The position numbers and the translations under genes are program-made. A stretch of 64,000 bases of DNA, from contig NZ_NETK01000001.1 in the NCBI RefSeq assembly GCF_002343915.1, forward strand, positions 5,284,001 through 5,348,000. The letters are read 5' to 3'. The notes below the pieces were generated by a model. That model had not been told where the DNA came from, searched no databases, and was given only the letters and a program-made list of their open reading frames with translations. The stretch's first letter is position 1; each line of letters starts with the position of its first letter. Positions 18,492 to 27,286 of this stretch are shown piece by piece. The stretch comes from Nannocystis exedens (lineage in GTDB: Bacteria > Myxococcota_A > Polyangia > Nannocystales > Nannocystaceae).

Positions 18492-19811
18492 TCAGCCGGG
18501 GCGCCGGACCAGGTCCGGCGGGCGGAGGTCGTTGGATCGACGGGGCAGGCTCGAGCCCGGGGAGGCGGCCGGCGTTGCCTCGATATTCGAGGAAACCCGA
18601 GCGACGATGTCGATCGAGTTCTGCCGGTCCCCGAGCAGCCTGTGGAAGATCGGCCTGGTGAACCTCGACTCGAGGAGGCGGAGGGTCGCGCTGCGGAGGA
18701 ACCGCTCGATCTCGCTGCCCGGGGTGAAGAACTGCCGCATCTTCACCCCGCGGGCCTGCAGGTCGGTGATGAACGGGCGGAGCTCGCGCTCCCACGCTGC
18801 GAGCGCGCCGGCCGGGTCGCCCGGGTACCGGTCCAGCATGTCGCCCAGGAGTTCGCTCCCGGCCAGGCCGGTCGAGGCGCCCATCCCCGAATACAGCGTC
18901 AAGCACCACGCGGAGTCGCCGACCAGGACGACCCGGCCCTGATGCCATCGCGGCATGCGGACCTGCTGGACGGCGTCGAACAGCGGCTCTTCGGCGGCCT
19001 CGAACTCCTTCAAAAAATGGGTCAACAAGGGCCCGGTCGGCTCGGGGCCGTAGGCCTTGCGCAACGATTCGATCGGCGGGCGAGCGAATTCCGGGCCGAC
19101 GGCGTCGACGCGGTACGAGAACAACAGGCCGGGGTTGCTGTCGGCGAACGGGAACACCCACGCCGATCGACCCGCCTCGGCGAGGATCATGCCATCGTGC
19201 AGGTCGAGGTCGGGCACGGGCCTGCTCATGATGCAGGCGCCGATCATGTAGCCGAGCGAGTGGAGGAATTGCTCGTGAGCGCCGAAGACGAGCTGGCGAA
19301 CGGTCGAGCGCAGGCCGTCGGCGCCGACCACGAGGTCGAAGCGCTCGGTCGTGGTCTGGCCGGACCTGGTATTCGTCAGCGTGACGGAGGTCCCGCGATC
19401 GTCCTGAGCGATCGCGGTGGGCACCGTCGAGAAGCGGACCTCGACGTCGTCCGGCAGGGAGGTGAAGAGCCCGTTCTCGATGTCGCCGCGCATCAACACC
19501 CGCGGCTGTCCCGGGATGTCGGTGAAGCTCATGCTTGGGCGGCGGCGACCGAGACGGTCGACCTCGTAGGTGATGCCGTCGCGGGCGGTGCGGTCGCCCA
19601 TGGCGTCGAGCACCCCGAGCCGTCGCGCGGAGCTCATGCCGGGCGGAAACAATCCGATGAAGTAGCCGCCCTTGCGACGCGCCGGCGCGCGCTCGATGAT
19701 CAGCGGCCGCCATCCGCTCCGGTGCAGCCGCACGGCGGTTGCGAGGCCGCTGATGCCGAGGCCGACCACCAGGACGCGGCGTCCGTCCCCACTCGTCGTC
19801 ATGTCCGTCAT
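18492..19811 (-). CDS. FAD-dependent monooxygenase
   Basis: 439 residues of the class A flavin monooxygenase (PHBH/TetX-like) fold. It has the Rossmann motif VLVVGLGISGLATAVRL near the N-terminus, the DG motif VVGADGLRSTVR (about 190-200), and the GD motif VVLVGDSAWCLTLYSGMGAS (about 300-320). Enzymes of this fold hydroxylate aromatic or polyketide substrates with NAD(P)H and oxygen. No membrane segment. It lies 88 bp downstream of an AraC-type regulator on the same strand, which probably controls it. The substrate cannot be inferred. Confidence 0.9.
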   Translation of the reverse strand: MTDMTTSGDGRRVLVVGLGISGLATAVRLHRSGWRPLIIERAPARRKGGYFIGLFPPGMSSARRLGVLDAMGDRTARDGITYEVDRLGRRRPSMSFTDIPGQPRVLMRGDIENGLFTSLPDDVEVRFSTVPTAIAQDDRGTSVTLTNTRSGQTTTERFDLVVGADGLRSTVRQLVFGAHEQFLHSLGYMIGACIMSRPVPDLDLHDGMILAEAGRSAWVFPFADSNPGLLFSYRVDAVGPEFARPPIESLRKAYGPEPTGPLLTHFLKEFEAAEEPLFDAVQQVRMPRWHQGRVVLVGDSAWCLTLYSGMGASTGLAGSELLGDMLDRYPGDPAGALAAWERELRPFITDLQARGVKMRQFFTPGSEIERFLRSATLRLLESRFTRPIFHRLLGDRQNSIDIVARVSSNIEATPAASPGSSLPRRSNDLRPPDLVRRPG

Positions 19812-19898
19812 GCCGGCAAGCTAGGGAGCGCCGACCACGGCCACCATGGCGCGGATTGTTGCGAAGATCGGCCCGGATTGCGGTGCGCCGGAGCGCCC

Positions 19899-20810
19899 TC
19901 AGGTCCCGGTGCGGTGCCGCTCCCGCCATTCCCGGGGGGTCACGCCGTGGACCTGACGGAACGTGCGGATGAAGTGCGTGGCGTCGGCGTAGCCGACCTG
20001 GGCTGCGATGCTCTCGATGCTCGCGCCCGTGTCTTGCAGGCGACGACGCGCCTCGGACATGCGATGCTCGCGGAGCCAATCTCCGACCGTCAGGCCGGTC
20101 TCCTTGCGGATCGCGTTGGCCAGGTGCGAGGGCGTACGACCGAGCGCCGCCGCGACATCCTGCAGCGAGAGCGGCTCCAGGCAGTGGTCCTCGATGAAGG
20201 CGAGCGCGTCGCGGACGAGCCCGGTGAGCATGACGGGTGCCAGCGGCGCGTGCTCCTGCAGCTCGCGCGTGAGCTCGGTGATCAGCAGGACGAACAGCGC
20301 GTGCGCGGCCTTCTCCGCGCCCCACCGCGCCTCGCGCAGCTCGGCGTCCATCTCGGCGATCAGGCCCTCGATCCGCTGGCGCCGGCTCGGTCGCGGCCGC
20401 AGCCGGAGCAACCCGCGGAGGAGGAGGCTGCGCGCGGGCGCGGGCCTCGCGTCGTCGCGGCTCCGCGGTCGTCCCGGCGGCGAGTAGGGCGCGAAGGCGC
20501 CGAGCAGCCTGGGATCGAAGCCGACGATCCAACCCTGAAGATCGCCGACGTCGAGGGGCTGATGCTCCACGCCTTCGGGGACGAGGTGGACGTCCCCGGC
20601 CTGGAGGTCCAGCACCTCGAAGTGACGACCCTTGCCCGATCCGCCGGTGATCACGAAGATCATGAAGAAGGTCGAGACGAGCGGCCCGGGCGGCGGCGGT
20701 GCGGGGCGCGGGATGCGGACGACGAACAGGGGCGCGCCCGCGGCGTTCCCCGCCCAGTCCAGCGTGAGGACGCGGGGCGGCGGGCGGTGAGGAGCGCGCG
20801 GCGTGCCCAT
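19899..20810 (-). CDS. AraC-family transcription regulator
   Basis: 303 residues from ATG 20810 (a GTG lies one codon upstream). The N-terminal cupin-like sensor (about 1-110) is followed by a Pro/Arg-rich linker and the double helix-turn-helix at the C-terminus: SLQDVAAALGRTPSHLANAIRKETG and SIESIAAQVGYADATHFIRTFRQVHGVTPREWR. It likely activates the adjacent monooxygenase gene in response to a small molecule. It is divergent from a second AraC-type gene 177 bp away. Confidence 0.9.
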   Translation of the reverse strand: MGTPRAPHRPPPRVLTLDWAGNAAGAPLFVVRIPRPAPPPPGPLVSTFFMIFVITGGSGKGRHFEVLDLQAGDVHLVPEGVEHQPLDVGDLQGWIVGFDPRLLGAFAPYSPPGRPRSRDDARPAPARSLLLRGLLRLRPRPSRRQRIEGLIAEMDAELREARWGAEKAAHALFVLLITELTRELQEHAPLAPVMLTGLVRDALAFIEDHCLEPLSLQDVAAALGRTPSHLANAIRKETGLTVGDWLREHRMSEARRRLQDTGASIESIAAQVGYADATHFIRTFRQVHGVTPREWRERHRTGT

Positions 20811-20986
20811 CACGATAGTGTAGCCGCTGGGCCCGCCGACCGCCCCGTGCGGCTCGCTCGGCGATGCGCGTGTTCAATCCGCATGCCGACGCCGGCTCGC
20901 CGAGAGGCGAGGAGATGGCGCGAAGGACAGGTCGCCCGTCGACGCGCGCGGTGGACGAGCTCGCGGCGCGAGGGTACCCTCCGTGC

Positions 20987-21439
20987 ATGCTGACGCACGC
21001 GACCCTCGTGCGCCTGTGCCAGGCCCGCGAGCGCCTGCGGGACGACGTGGACGACCCGTCGGTCGCCGCGCTGGCGCGCGAGGCCGGCATGTCGACGTAC
21101 CACTTCATCCGCCGGTTCGCCGCGGTGTTCGGCGAGACGCCGCACCAGCACCGGATCGCCGCCCGGCTCGAGCGGGCTCGACGGTTGCTCGCGCGCGGCG
21201 AGCACTCGGTCACCGAGGTCTGCTTCGAGCTCGGGTTCTCGAGCCTCGGCAGCTTCAGCGACCTGTTCACGCGGCGGGTCGGGGTGTCGCCCTCGCGCTA
21301 TCGGCGGCAGGCACGGACGACGGTGCAGGTGCCCGGCGTTCGCCAGCCCGTGCTCTTCCCCGGGTGCTTGCTGCTGATGTGCGGGCCGGCCGCGCTGCAG
21401 ATCGCAAATTCCGAGAAGACCGCGCGCGCGATCGCGTGA
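20987..21439 (+). CDS. Short AraC-family regulator
   Basis: 150 residues from ATG 20987; a longer frame from 20864 is less likely. It consists almost wholly of the AraC DNA-binding domain, with helix-turn-helix units SVAALAREAGMSTYHFIRRFAAVFGETPHQH and SVTEVCFELGFSSLGSFSDLFTRRVGVSPSRYRR. The tail ends in a short hydrophobic/Cys segment. Stand-alone AraC proteins next to VOC genes are common, and here the VOC gene follows after 15 bp, so this is probably its regulator. Confidence 0.88.
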   Translation: MLTHATLVRLCQARERLRDDVDDPSVAALAREAGMSTYHFIRRFAAVFGETPHQHRIAARLERARRLLARGEHSVTEVCFELGFSSLGSFSDLFTRRVGVSPSRYRRQARTTVQVPGVRQPVLFPGCLLLMCGPAALQIANSEKTARAIA

Positions 21440-21454
21440 TATCCGGGCCGGGCC

Positions 21455-21856
21455 ATGAAGATCCGCCTCAACAGTCTCATCGTCGACGACCAGAGCAAGG
21501 CCCTGAAGTTCTACACGGAGGTGCTCGGCTTCCAGAAGAAGCACGACATCCCCGTGGGCGAGTATCGCTGGTTGACGGTCGTCTCGCCGGACGGCCCCGA
21601 CAACCTCGAGCTGACGCTCGAACCCAACGCCCACCCCGCGGCGAAGACCTACCAGGCGGCCCTGATGCAGGACGGCATCCCGCTGACCGCCTTCGAGGTC
21701 GACGACCTCGACGCCGAGTACGCGCGCCTCAAGCAGCGCGGCGTGGTGTTCACGCGCGAGCCGATGGACGCCGGCCCGGTCCGCATCGCCATCTTCGCCG
21801 ACACCTGCGGCAACCTCATCCAGCTCTACCAGCCTCGACCCGGCGGCGCGCCCTGA
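21455..21856 (+). CDS. VOC (glyoxalase/bleomycin-resistance) family protein
   Basis: 133 residues, one glyoxalase fold unit pair. Typical features are the opening beta strand with SLIVDDQSKALKFYTEVLGF, ELTLEPN in the middle, FEVDDLDAEYARLKQRGV, and the closing FADTCGNLIQLYQ, in which Glu is replaced by Gln at the usual metal-ligand position. The first His ligand is also not obvious, so a metal-free or binding role is possible. It is co-transcribed with the small AraC regulator. Specific substrate unknown. Confidence 0.88.
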   Translation: MKIRLNSLIVDDQSKALKFYTEVLGFQKKHDIPVGEYRWLTVVSPDGPDNLELTLEPNAHPAAKTYQAALMQDGIPLTAFEVDDLDAEYARLKQRGVVFTREPMDAGPVRIAIFADTCGNLIQLYQPRPGGAP

Positions 21857-21992
21857 GGCGCCCGAGCCGGCGCTGCCGCCGTGACTGCGGGGTGAGACGT
21901 CGTCGAGGACGGGCCCGGGACGGCCGGGGGGCAGAGCGACGACCTGGCGCGAAGGACAGGTCGTCGAGGCTCGGAGGGCGGTCGGGCCGAGC

Positions 21993-22853
21993 TCAGGGCA
22001 GCTCGAGCGGGACGGCGGTGCAATTGGACATGTCCGCGGGGACAGGTGCGTCCTGGCGCAGGAGCTCGCCGCCGGCGGCGGCGTAGATGCCGGCGGCGCG
22101 GACGAGGGCGGGCGGGGGCTCCTCGACGCCGGCGCCGGGCAGGCGCGGGGTCGGCAGGAGGACCAGCGAGCGGCCGCACAGGCGCGGCGCGAGGGCCCAC
22201 GGGGGGCCCTGGAGGGTGCTGTCGCCGAAGCCAGGTTGGCCGAACCACAGCGGGGTGAACACGACCGGGGCGGGCTCGACGTCGACGCGCGGCGAGGGCG
22301 GCATGCCGGCGCCGAGCCACGCCTCCGCGGCCAGCTCGCTGTCGGCCGAGGGGCGCACGGCGAGCAAGATCGGGCCCACCGGGGTGACGACCCCGGACCA
22401 GCGGCACGGGCGGCAGCCCGCGGGCGGGAGCACCGGCACCGGGGCGCGCACGTGCGGCGGGGCGGCCTCGCCGCGGCCGAGCGGGCGCACGGCGAGCTCG
22501 CCGGCCTTCTCGTATAAAACCCAGGGACATGTCCGATCGGGCATGTCCGCGCGGTCATGGCGGGCAGGCGAACCCGCAGCGGTCGCGCCCGGGCGAGGCG
22601 AGCCGGCTGCGCCGGCGGGCGACGTCGAAGCAATGCGAGCGGCCGCGTCGGTGGGGCGCGGCGGACCGATCGCCCCGAGGCCCTCGGCGGCGGGGTCGGG
22701 CAGCTCGGGCAGCCAGGCGAGGGTGCCGGGCGGGGGCTCCTCGCAGGTCGGCTCCGGCGGGGCGGCCTCGACCGGCGCGACGGGGGCCGGTTCGCTGCTC
22801 GCCGGAGGGTTACACGCCAGGGCGGCCGCGAAGGCCACGCGCCGGAGCGTCAT
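21993..22853 (-). CDS. Hypothetical Pro/Ala-rich lipoprotein
   Basis: 286 residues, with signal and lipobox FAAALAC (Cys14). The body is rich in Pro, Ala and Gly with scattered Cys and no recognised domain. Two palindromic elements lie in frame: 22525-22560 (read RADMPDRTCP) and 22030-22045 near the C-terminus (read VPADMS). It begins nine bases after the stop of the lipoprotein gene at 22863-23495, so the two form an operon. Possibly a myxobacterial outer-membrane lipoprotein. Confidence 0.6.
   Translation of the reverse strand: MTLRRVAFAAALACNPPASSEPAPVAPVEAAPPEPTCEEPPPGTLAWLPELPDPAAEGLGAIGPPRPTDAAARIASTSPAGAAGSPRPGATAAGSPARHDRADMPDRTCPWVLYEKAGELAVRPLGRGEAAPPHVRAPVPVLPPAGCRPCRWSGVVTPVGPILLAVRPSADSELAAEAWLGAGMPPSPRVDVEPAPVVFTPLWFGQPGFGDSTLQGPPWALAPRLCGRSLVLLPTPRLPGAGVEEPPPALVRAAGIYAAAGGELLRQDAPVPADMSNCTAVPLELP
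22030..22045. repeat. Palindromic element inside a lipoprotein gene
   Basis: ATGTCC-GCGG-GGACAG, a perfect core, is read in frame near the protein's C-terminus. It is preceded by another half-site (TTGGACATG). Confidence 0.7.
22525..22560. repeat. Tandem palindromic elements inside the same gene
   Basis: ATGTCC-GATC-GGGCAT (22529-22544, one mismatch) is followed by ATGTCC-GCGC-GGTCAT. Both are in frame. Confidence 0.6.
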
Positions 22854-22862
22854 GTCGGCGGC

Positions 22863-23495
22863 TCATTGCTTGGCGATCGCGGCCTTGATGCAACCGGCGG
22901 TGTTGCGCTGCATGATGCCGCGCGGGTTGCTCCACGACTGGGCGTTCCACAAGGTCTTGCCGTCCTTGTCGACGCCGATGACGTCGGAGGGCAAGGTCAG
23001 CTTGACGAAGGGGCGCAGGTTGCCGGTGCACTCGGCGTAGGCCTCGACCGGACCGGGGCCCCACAGCAGGGTGCGGTTGCTGATCTTGGTCGGGTCGGTG
23101 ACGCGGTAGGTCACCGTCATCTGGAAGATCGGGTTGTTGTCCGACGGCTGCAGCGTCTGCGCGAAGCTCTCGACCTCGCAGGCGACCAGCGGGTCGCCGA
23201 CGCTCTCGCTGCACAGGCGGTCGGCCCACTCGGCGAACACGGCCTCGCCGTCCTTGCCGTTCATCGCCTGGTCGACGTTGGTCTTGGTGTAGTAGTCGAT
23301 CAGGCACGGCTCGTACTTGAGGGTGACCTTGATCTTCGCGGTGCCGACGAACGGGTCTTCGTCCTGATTGTCGGCCTGGTTCAGCTCCACGCACGTGAAG
23401 CCGAACTTCTCCTCCTCTTCCTGCGGGCAGGCGGACAGGAAGAGGGTGCTGGTGGTGCAGAGGCCGAGCGCGGCGATGAGCGAGAGGCGGGACAT
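22863..23495 (-). CDS. Hypothetical lipoprotein
   Basis: 210 residues. A signal peptide ends in the lipobox LFLSAC (Cys23) followed by PQEEEEKFG. The rest is a globular domain with seven cysteines and motifs such as KIKVTLKYEPCLIDYYTKTNV and MTVTYRVTDPTKISN, without similarity I can name. Codon use matches the neighbours. It is transcribed with the Pro/Ala-rich lipoprotein downstream. Confidence 0.7.
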   Translation of the reverse strand: MSRLSLIAALGLCTTSTLFLSACPQEEEEKFGFTCVELNQADNQDEDPFVGTAKIKVTLKYEPCLIDYYTKTNVDQAMNGKDGEAVFAEWADRLCSESVGDPLVACEVESFAQTLQPSDNNPIFQMTVTYRVTDPTKISNRTLLWGPGPVEAYAECTGNLRPFVKLTLPSDVIGVDKDGKTLWNAQSWSNPRGIMQRNTAGCIKAAIAKQ

Positions 23496-23677
23496 CGCGG
23501 CCAGTGTTGCAAACCCGAGCGCCGGGTCGCAAGCAGGTTCGCCGCGGGCCGCGCGGACGGTTCCGCGGGCACGCGGCGCCGGCTGCGCATGAGCCTGGAC
23601 GGCGTCCGGGCGGCGGTTTGCCTGTGACGGGCATCACCAGACCGCCACGGTCCGCGTGCTAGCGTCGCCGGCGCCTC

Positions 23678-25597
23678 ATGACGGCTCCAGCGGCGAAATC
23701 GACGCTTCACGAGCGGCTGGCAGCGGCGCAGGCCCGAGTGTTCGCACGCGCAGCCGTTTGGCGGCAGCGGGCGGCGGTGAGCGGGCGCGCCGGTAGCGAG
23801 CCGCGCTGGTCCCTGGGTGTCCCGGACATCAGCCTCGCGTGCGAGGTGCTGCTGGCCGATCGCCTGTTCCACGACCTCACCCCCGAAGAATCCGCCGGCC
23901 TGGCCCGGTGGATCCGCGCCGACCAACAGCCCTCGGGCGCGTGGCACCTGCCCGGCGGCGGGCCCGACCTGTCGCTGACCGTGTTCGGCTGGTGGGCGCT
24001 GGTCGAGGCGGGCGACGACCCGTCGGCCGAGCACCTGGTGCGGGCGCGCCGCGTGGTCCACGAGCTCGGCGGGGCCCAGCGCGCCAACGCGGCGGTGCGC
24101 ATGTGGCTGGCGATGGCCGACGCGATCCCGTGGAGCTGGGTGCCGACCTTCCCGGCCGAGCTGTGGCTGCTGCCGGCGTGGGCGATCCTGTCGCCGAGCC
24201 GGGTGGCGCCGTGGGGCCGCGGGGTGATGACGCCGTACCTGCTGCTGTCGCGCGCGCCGGCGCGGGTCCACCTGTCGGACCCGCGGGCGCTGCTGCTCAC
24301 GCGGCCCGATGGCGAGCCGATCCTGCCGCGCCTGACGCAGCCGGGGCTGGCCGGAGATCTGCTGCAGAGCTTCGACCAGGCGGTCAAGGTGATCCGCAAG
24401 CTGCCGCGCGGGCCGGTGCTGACGGCGGCGCTCGCCCGCGTGCAGCGCTGGCTGGTCGACGCGCAGCAGCGCCACGGCGGGTGGTTCTCGGCCCAGCCGA
24501 CGCTCCTCAGCCTGATGGCGCTGCGCGTGCTCGGGGCCAGCTTCGACGACCCGCGGATCCGCGAGGGCCTCGACTACCTCCGGCGCGCGCGCGGGCGCAC
24601 CCGCTTCGCCGGCGGGACGATCGGCCAGACGGTGCACCTGGCCCAGGGGCAGGTGAGCGAGCCGCTGGCGACCACGGCCCGGCTCGTGCGCGTGGCCGTG
24701 GCCGCGGGCGACGCGGACGCGGAGGCGATGCTGGCCTGGCTCCTCGACCAGGAGATCACGGCGCCGGGCGAGTGGCAGCTGCGGGTCAACGCGCCGGCCG
24801 GCGGCTGGCCGTACGAGCCGGGGGCCGACCGCTACGTCGACACGCTGACGACCTGCGCGGTGCTCGACGCGCTGGCGGCGGCGCCGAAGACGTCGCCGCT
24901 GCAGACGCGGATCCGCGCCGCGGCGCGCCGCGCGGTCGAGGTGCTGCTGGCGATGCAGGAGCACGACGGCGGGTTCTGCCGCTTCGAGCGCGGCGAGTCC
25001 GACGTGTTCATGACCCGCTTCCCGATCCGCGACGTCGCGCTGCTGACGGCCGGCGACCCGCACGGGCCGGCGCGCGTGCGCGTGACCGCGGCGGCGCTGC
25101 GCCAGCTGGCCCGCCTCGGGTTCCAGGCCGACGACGACCGCGTGGCCCGCGGGCTCGAGTTCCTGTGGCGCCGGGTGACGATGGACCTGTCCTCGAAGAC
25201 ATCCGATCTGTCCTCGCGGACATCCGATTACATCGACGTGGCGACCCTCGCCGAGGTCGGGATGTGCGCGGCGGCCCTGTGCCCGCCGACCCACCCGCTG
25301 CGGCAGACGGTCGAACGCCAGCTCCGCGGGCGCCAGCGCGAGGACGGCAGCTTCGGGGCGCCGGTGCTGACGGCGCTGGCGGCCCAGGCCCTGATGGCGC
25401 TCGAGGGGGCGGCCTGCGTGCAGACGCAGCGGGCCGTGCGCGAGCTGGTGCAGGCGATCGAGGCCGACAAGGAGGACCTCGGCGGGGCGTGGTCGGACGG
25501 CTTCGGGCTGTCGCCGGTGTGCCACGACCCGACCGCCGGGGTGCGCGAGGCGGCGCTGGCCCTCGACCAGTTCGTGGCGCTCGGCGGCAACCTCTGA
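23678..25597 (+). CDS. Squalene/oxidosqualene-cyclase-like protein without the catalytic DxDD motif
   Basis: 639 residues, the length of squalene-hopene cyclase, with the alpha-alpha barrel family features in order: QW-type repeats (ADQQPSGAW, DAQQRHGGW, MQEHDGGF, QREDGSFG), the segment PWSWVPTFPAELWLLPAWAI, and GGWPYEPGADRYVDTLTTCAVLDAL. The last is where hopene cyclases have Asp-x-Asp-Asp-Thr-Ala and oxidosqualene cyclases have Asp-Cys-Thr. Here residues 388-393 read D-T-L-T-T-C, so the proton-donating Asp is absent. Near residues 504-516 two tandem palindromic elements are inserted in frame where typical enzymes have the GRWG-type region. The next gene is squalene-epoxidase-like. I infer a divergent triterpene or meroterpene enzyme, or a binding protein; the chemistry is open. 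Confidence 0.85.
   Translation: MTAPAAKSTLHERLAAAQARVFARAAVWRQRAAVSGRAGSEPRWSLGVPDISLACEVLLADRLFHDLTPEESAGLARWIRADQQPSGAWHLPGGGPDLSLTVFGWWALVEAGDDPSAEHLVRARRVVHELGGAQRANAAVRMWLAMADAIPWSWVPTFPAELWLLPAWAILSPSRVAPWGRGVMTPYLLLSRAPARVHLSDPRALLLTRPDGEPILPRLTQPGLAGDLLQSFDQAVKVIRKLPRGPVLTAALARVQRWLVDAQQRHGGWFSAQPTLLSLMALRVLGASFDDPRIREGLDYLRRARGRTRFAGGTIGQTVHLAQGQVSEPLATTARLVRVAVAAGDADAEAMLAWLLDQEITAPGEWQLRVNAPAGGWPYEPGADRYVDTLTTCAVLDALAAAPKTSPLQTRIRAAARRAVEVLLAMQEHDGGFCRFERGESDVFMTRFPIRDVALLTAGDPHGPARVRVTAAALRQLARLGFQADDDRVARGLEFLWRRVTMDLSSKTSDLSSRTSDYIDVATLAEVGMCAAALCPPTHPLRQTVERQLRGRQREDGSFGAPVLTALAAQALMALEGAACVQTQRAVRELVQAIEADKEDLGGAWSDGFGLSPVCHDPTAGVREAALALDQFVALGGNL
25187..25223. repeat. Two tandem palindromic elements in the cyclase gene
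   Basis: CTGTCC-TCGA-AGACAT (25187-25202, one mismatch) and CTGTCC-TCGC-GGACAT (25208-25223, perfect) repeat with a 21-bp period, adding the heptads DLSSKTS and DLSSRTS in frame. Confidence 0.8.
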
Positions 25598-25615
25598 GTG
25601 TTTGACTGACTTATA

Positions 25616-25639
25616 AGACATGCGCGAAAGGACATGACC
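25616..25639 (+). promoter_or_regulatory. Element-derived ribosome-binding site
   Basis: Two half-sites (AGACATG and AGGACATG) lie just before the flavoprotein gene. AAAGGA at 25627-25632, part of the second half-site, is a good Shine-Dalgarno seven bases before ATG 25640. Confidence 0.55.
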
Positions 25640-27124
25640 ATGCAGCCAGACAAGAACGAAGCGGGAGCGAGGCCGGGGGCGCGCTACGACGTCGTGATCA
25701 TCGGCGCGGGCATGGCCGGCTGCGCGGTGGCCCAGGCGCTGGCGCTGGCCGACAAGGGGCGGCGGCGCAAGATCCTCGTGATCGACCGCCACAAGGGCTC
25801 GGCGCCGCGGTTCGCCGGCGAGTTCATCCACCCGCGCGGGGCCCAGGTGCTCGAGGACCTCGGCTTCTACGGCCCGCTCAAGGCGGCCGGCGCGGTCGAC
25901 GTCGACGGCTTCACGGTGCGCGAGCGGGCCGAGGGTCGCTACGTCGAGCTGCCCTACGCCGACGTGGTCGGCCAGCGGCCGCAGGGGATCGCGGTCCACC
26001 ACAAGACGCTGGTGAAGGTGATGCGGCAGGTGATCTCGCGCCGGCCGCAGGTCGAGCTGCTCGAGGGCTGGACGATCAAGTCGCTGGTCCGCGGCTTCGG
26101 CGAGCGCGTGCTCGGGGCGGTGCTCAGCGGGCCCGACGGCGAGGACGTCGAGGTCCGCGCCGACCTGGTGGTCGGGGCCGACGGCAAGGCGAGCCAGGTC
26201 CGCCGCCTGGCCGGGCTGCCCGACGACCGGCAGACGATCGGCTTCACCGCGGGGCTCGAGCTGCGCAACGCGGCGGTGTCGGCGGCCACGTGGGGCAACA
26301 TCGTGCTCGGCGCGTGGGGCCCGGTGCTGATCTACCCGATCCACCGCGACGCCGAGGGCCTGACGTACCGGGTGACGCTCGACCTGCCGGCCCAGCTGCC
26401 GGCCAAGGGCGCCAAGCTGGCCGAGTTCCTGCTCGAGACGTTCATCCCCTACCTGCCGAGCGCGCTCGGCGAGCAGCTGGCGGCGGCGATCAGCAACCAC
26501 AAGGGGCCGTTCGAGATGGCGCCGACGGTCAACCTGCCGGCCCCGCGCGCGAGCTTCCCCGGGCTGGTGCTGGTCGGCGACGCGGCCGGCTGCTCGCACC
26601 CGATCACCGCCAGCGGGATGACGATGGGCCTGCGCGACGCCGAGGTGCTCGGCGAACAGGCGCGGCTGCGGGCGGGGGCGTCGCTGCACGAGGCGTGGCT
26701 CGACGACGCGGCGGTCCGCCGCTACCGGGCGATCCACGACCGCTACGTGCCGACGCGGCAGGCGCTGGCCGACGCGATTTACGAGGTTTTCCGCGGCGGC
26801 AACGAGGGTGCGCGGGCGATCCAGCGGGCGCTGTTCGACTACTGGGAGGCGAGCCACGAGTCGCGCGTGCGCTCGATGGCGCTGCTGTCGTGCGCGGAGG
26901 GCCGTCCGTCGGTGTTCCTCAGCGAGTACCTCAAGACGGCCCGCCACGCGCTCGAGACGAGCCTGGTGCCCCGCCACGCCCGCGCGCTGCCGGCCCGCGA
27001 CCGCCTGCGCCAGGTCACCGGGGCGGCGATGCTGGCGAGCAACAAGCTCGGGCTGGTGGCGCAGGTGATGTGGGCCCAGGTCCGGCCGTCGTGGCTGCCG
27101 CACCGCGACGAAGAGCGAGCCTGA
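25640..27124 (+). CDS. Squalene-epoxidase-like FAD monooxygenase
   Basis: 494 residues from ATG 25640; an ATG two codons earlier is too close to the Shine-Dalgarno sequence. Motifs are the Rossmann GAGMAG (22-27), GEFIHPRGAQVLEDLG as in squalene monooxygenases, the DG motif ADGKASQVRRLAG (180-192), and the GD motif VGDAAGCSHPITASGMTMGLRDAEVL (from about 312), whose S-H-P-x-T-x-x-G-M form is close to squalene epoxidase. The C-terminal part is helical and may bind membranes. It follows the cyclase-like gene by 42 bp on the same strand, the pairing expected for a cyclic triterpenoid pathway. Geranylgeranyl-reductase-like activity is the main alternative. Confidence 0.85.
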   Translation: MQPDKNEAGARPGARYDVVIIGAGMAGCAVAQALALADKGRRRKILVIDRHKGSAPRFAGEFIHPRGAQVLEDLGFYGPLKAAGAVDVDGFTVRERAEGRYVELPYADVVGQRPQGIAVHHKTLVKVMRQVISRRPQVELLEGWTIKSLVRGFGERVLGAVLSGPDGEDVEVRADLVVGADGKASQVRRLAGLPDDRQTIGFTAGLELRNAAVSAATWGNIVLGAWGPVLIYPIHRDAEGLTYRVTLDLPAQLPAKGAKLAEFLLETFIPYLPSALGEQLAAAISNHKGPFEMAPTVNLPAPRASFPGLVLVGDAAGCSHPITASGMTMGLRDAEVLGEQARLRAGASLHEAWLDDAAVRRYRAIHDRYVPTRQALADAIYEVFRGGNEGARAIQRALFDYWEASHESRVRSMALLSCAEGRPSVFLSEYLKTARHALETSLVPRHARALPARDRLRQVTGAAMLASNKLGLVAQVMWAQVRPSWLPHRDEERA

Positions 27125-27286
27125 GGGGCGGCCGCGAGGTCGCGGCGCGAGATGGCCGAAGGGACAGGCCGCCAGGTCGCGCCGTGAGCTGCATTTTTCG
27201 AGGCGCTGGGAGCCGGGAGCGACGGGAGAGCCGGCGCCGCGCTCGGCATTGCCTCGGCCAGGGCCGCGCGGGCGCGGCCGTGCTAC
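27125..27286. other. Intergenic stretch with half palindromic element
   Basis: Holds one half-element (GAAGGGACAGG near 27158-27168). Nothing else is recognised. Confidence 0.4.
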
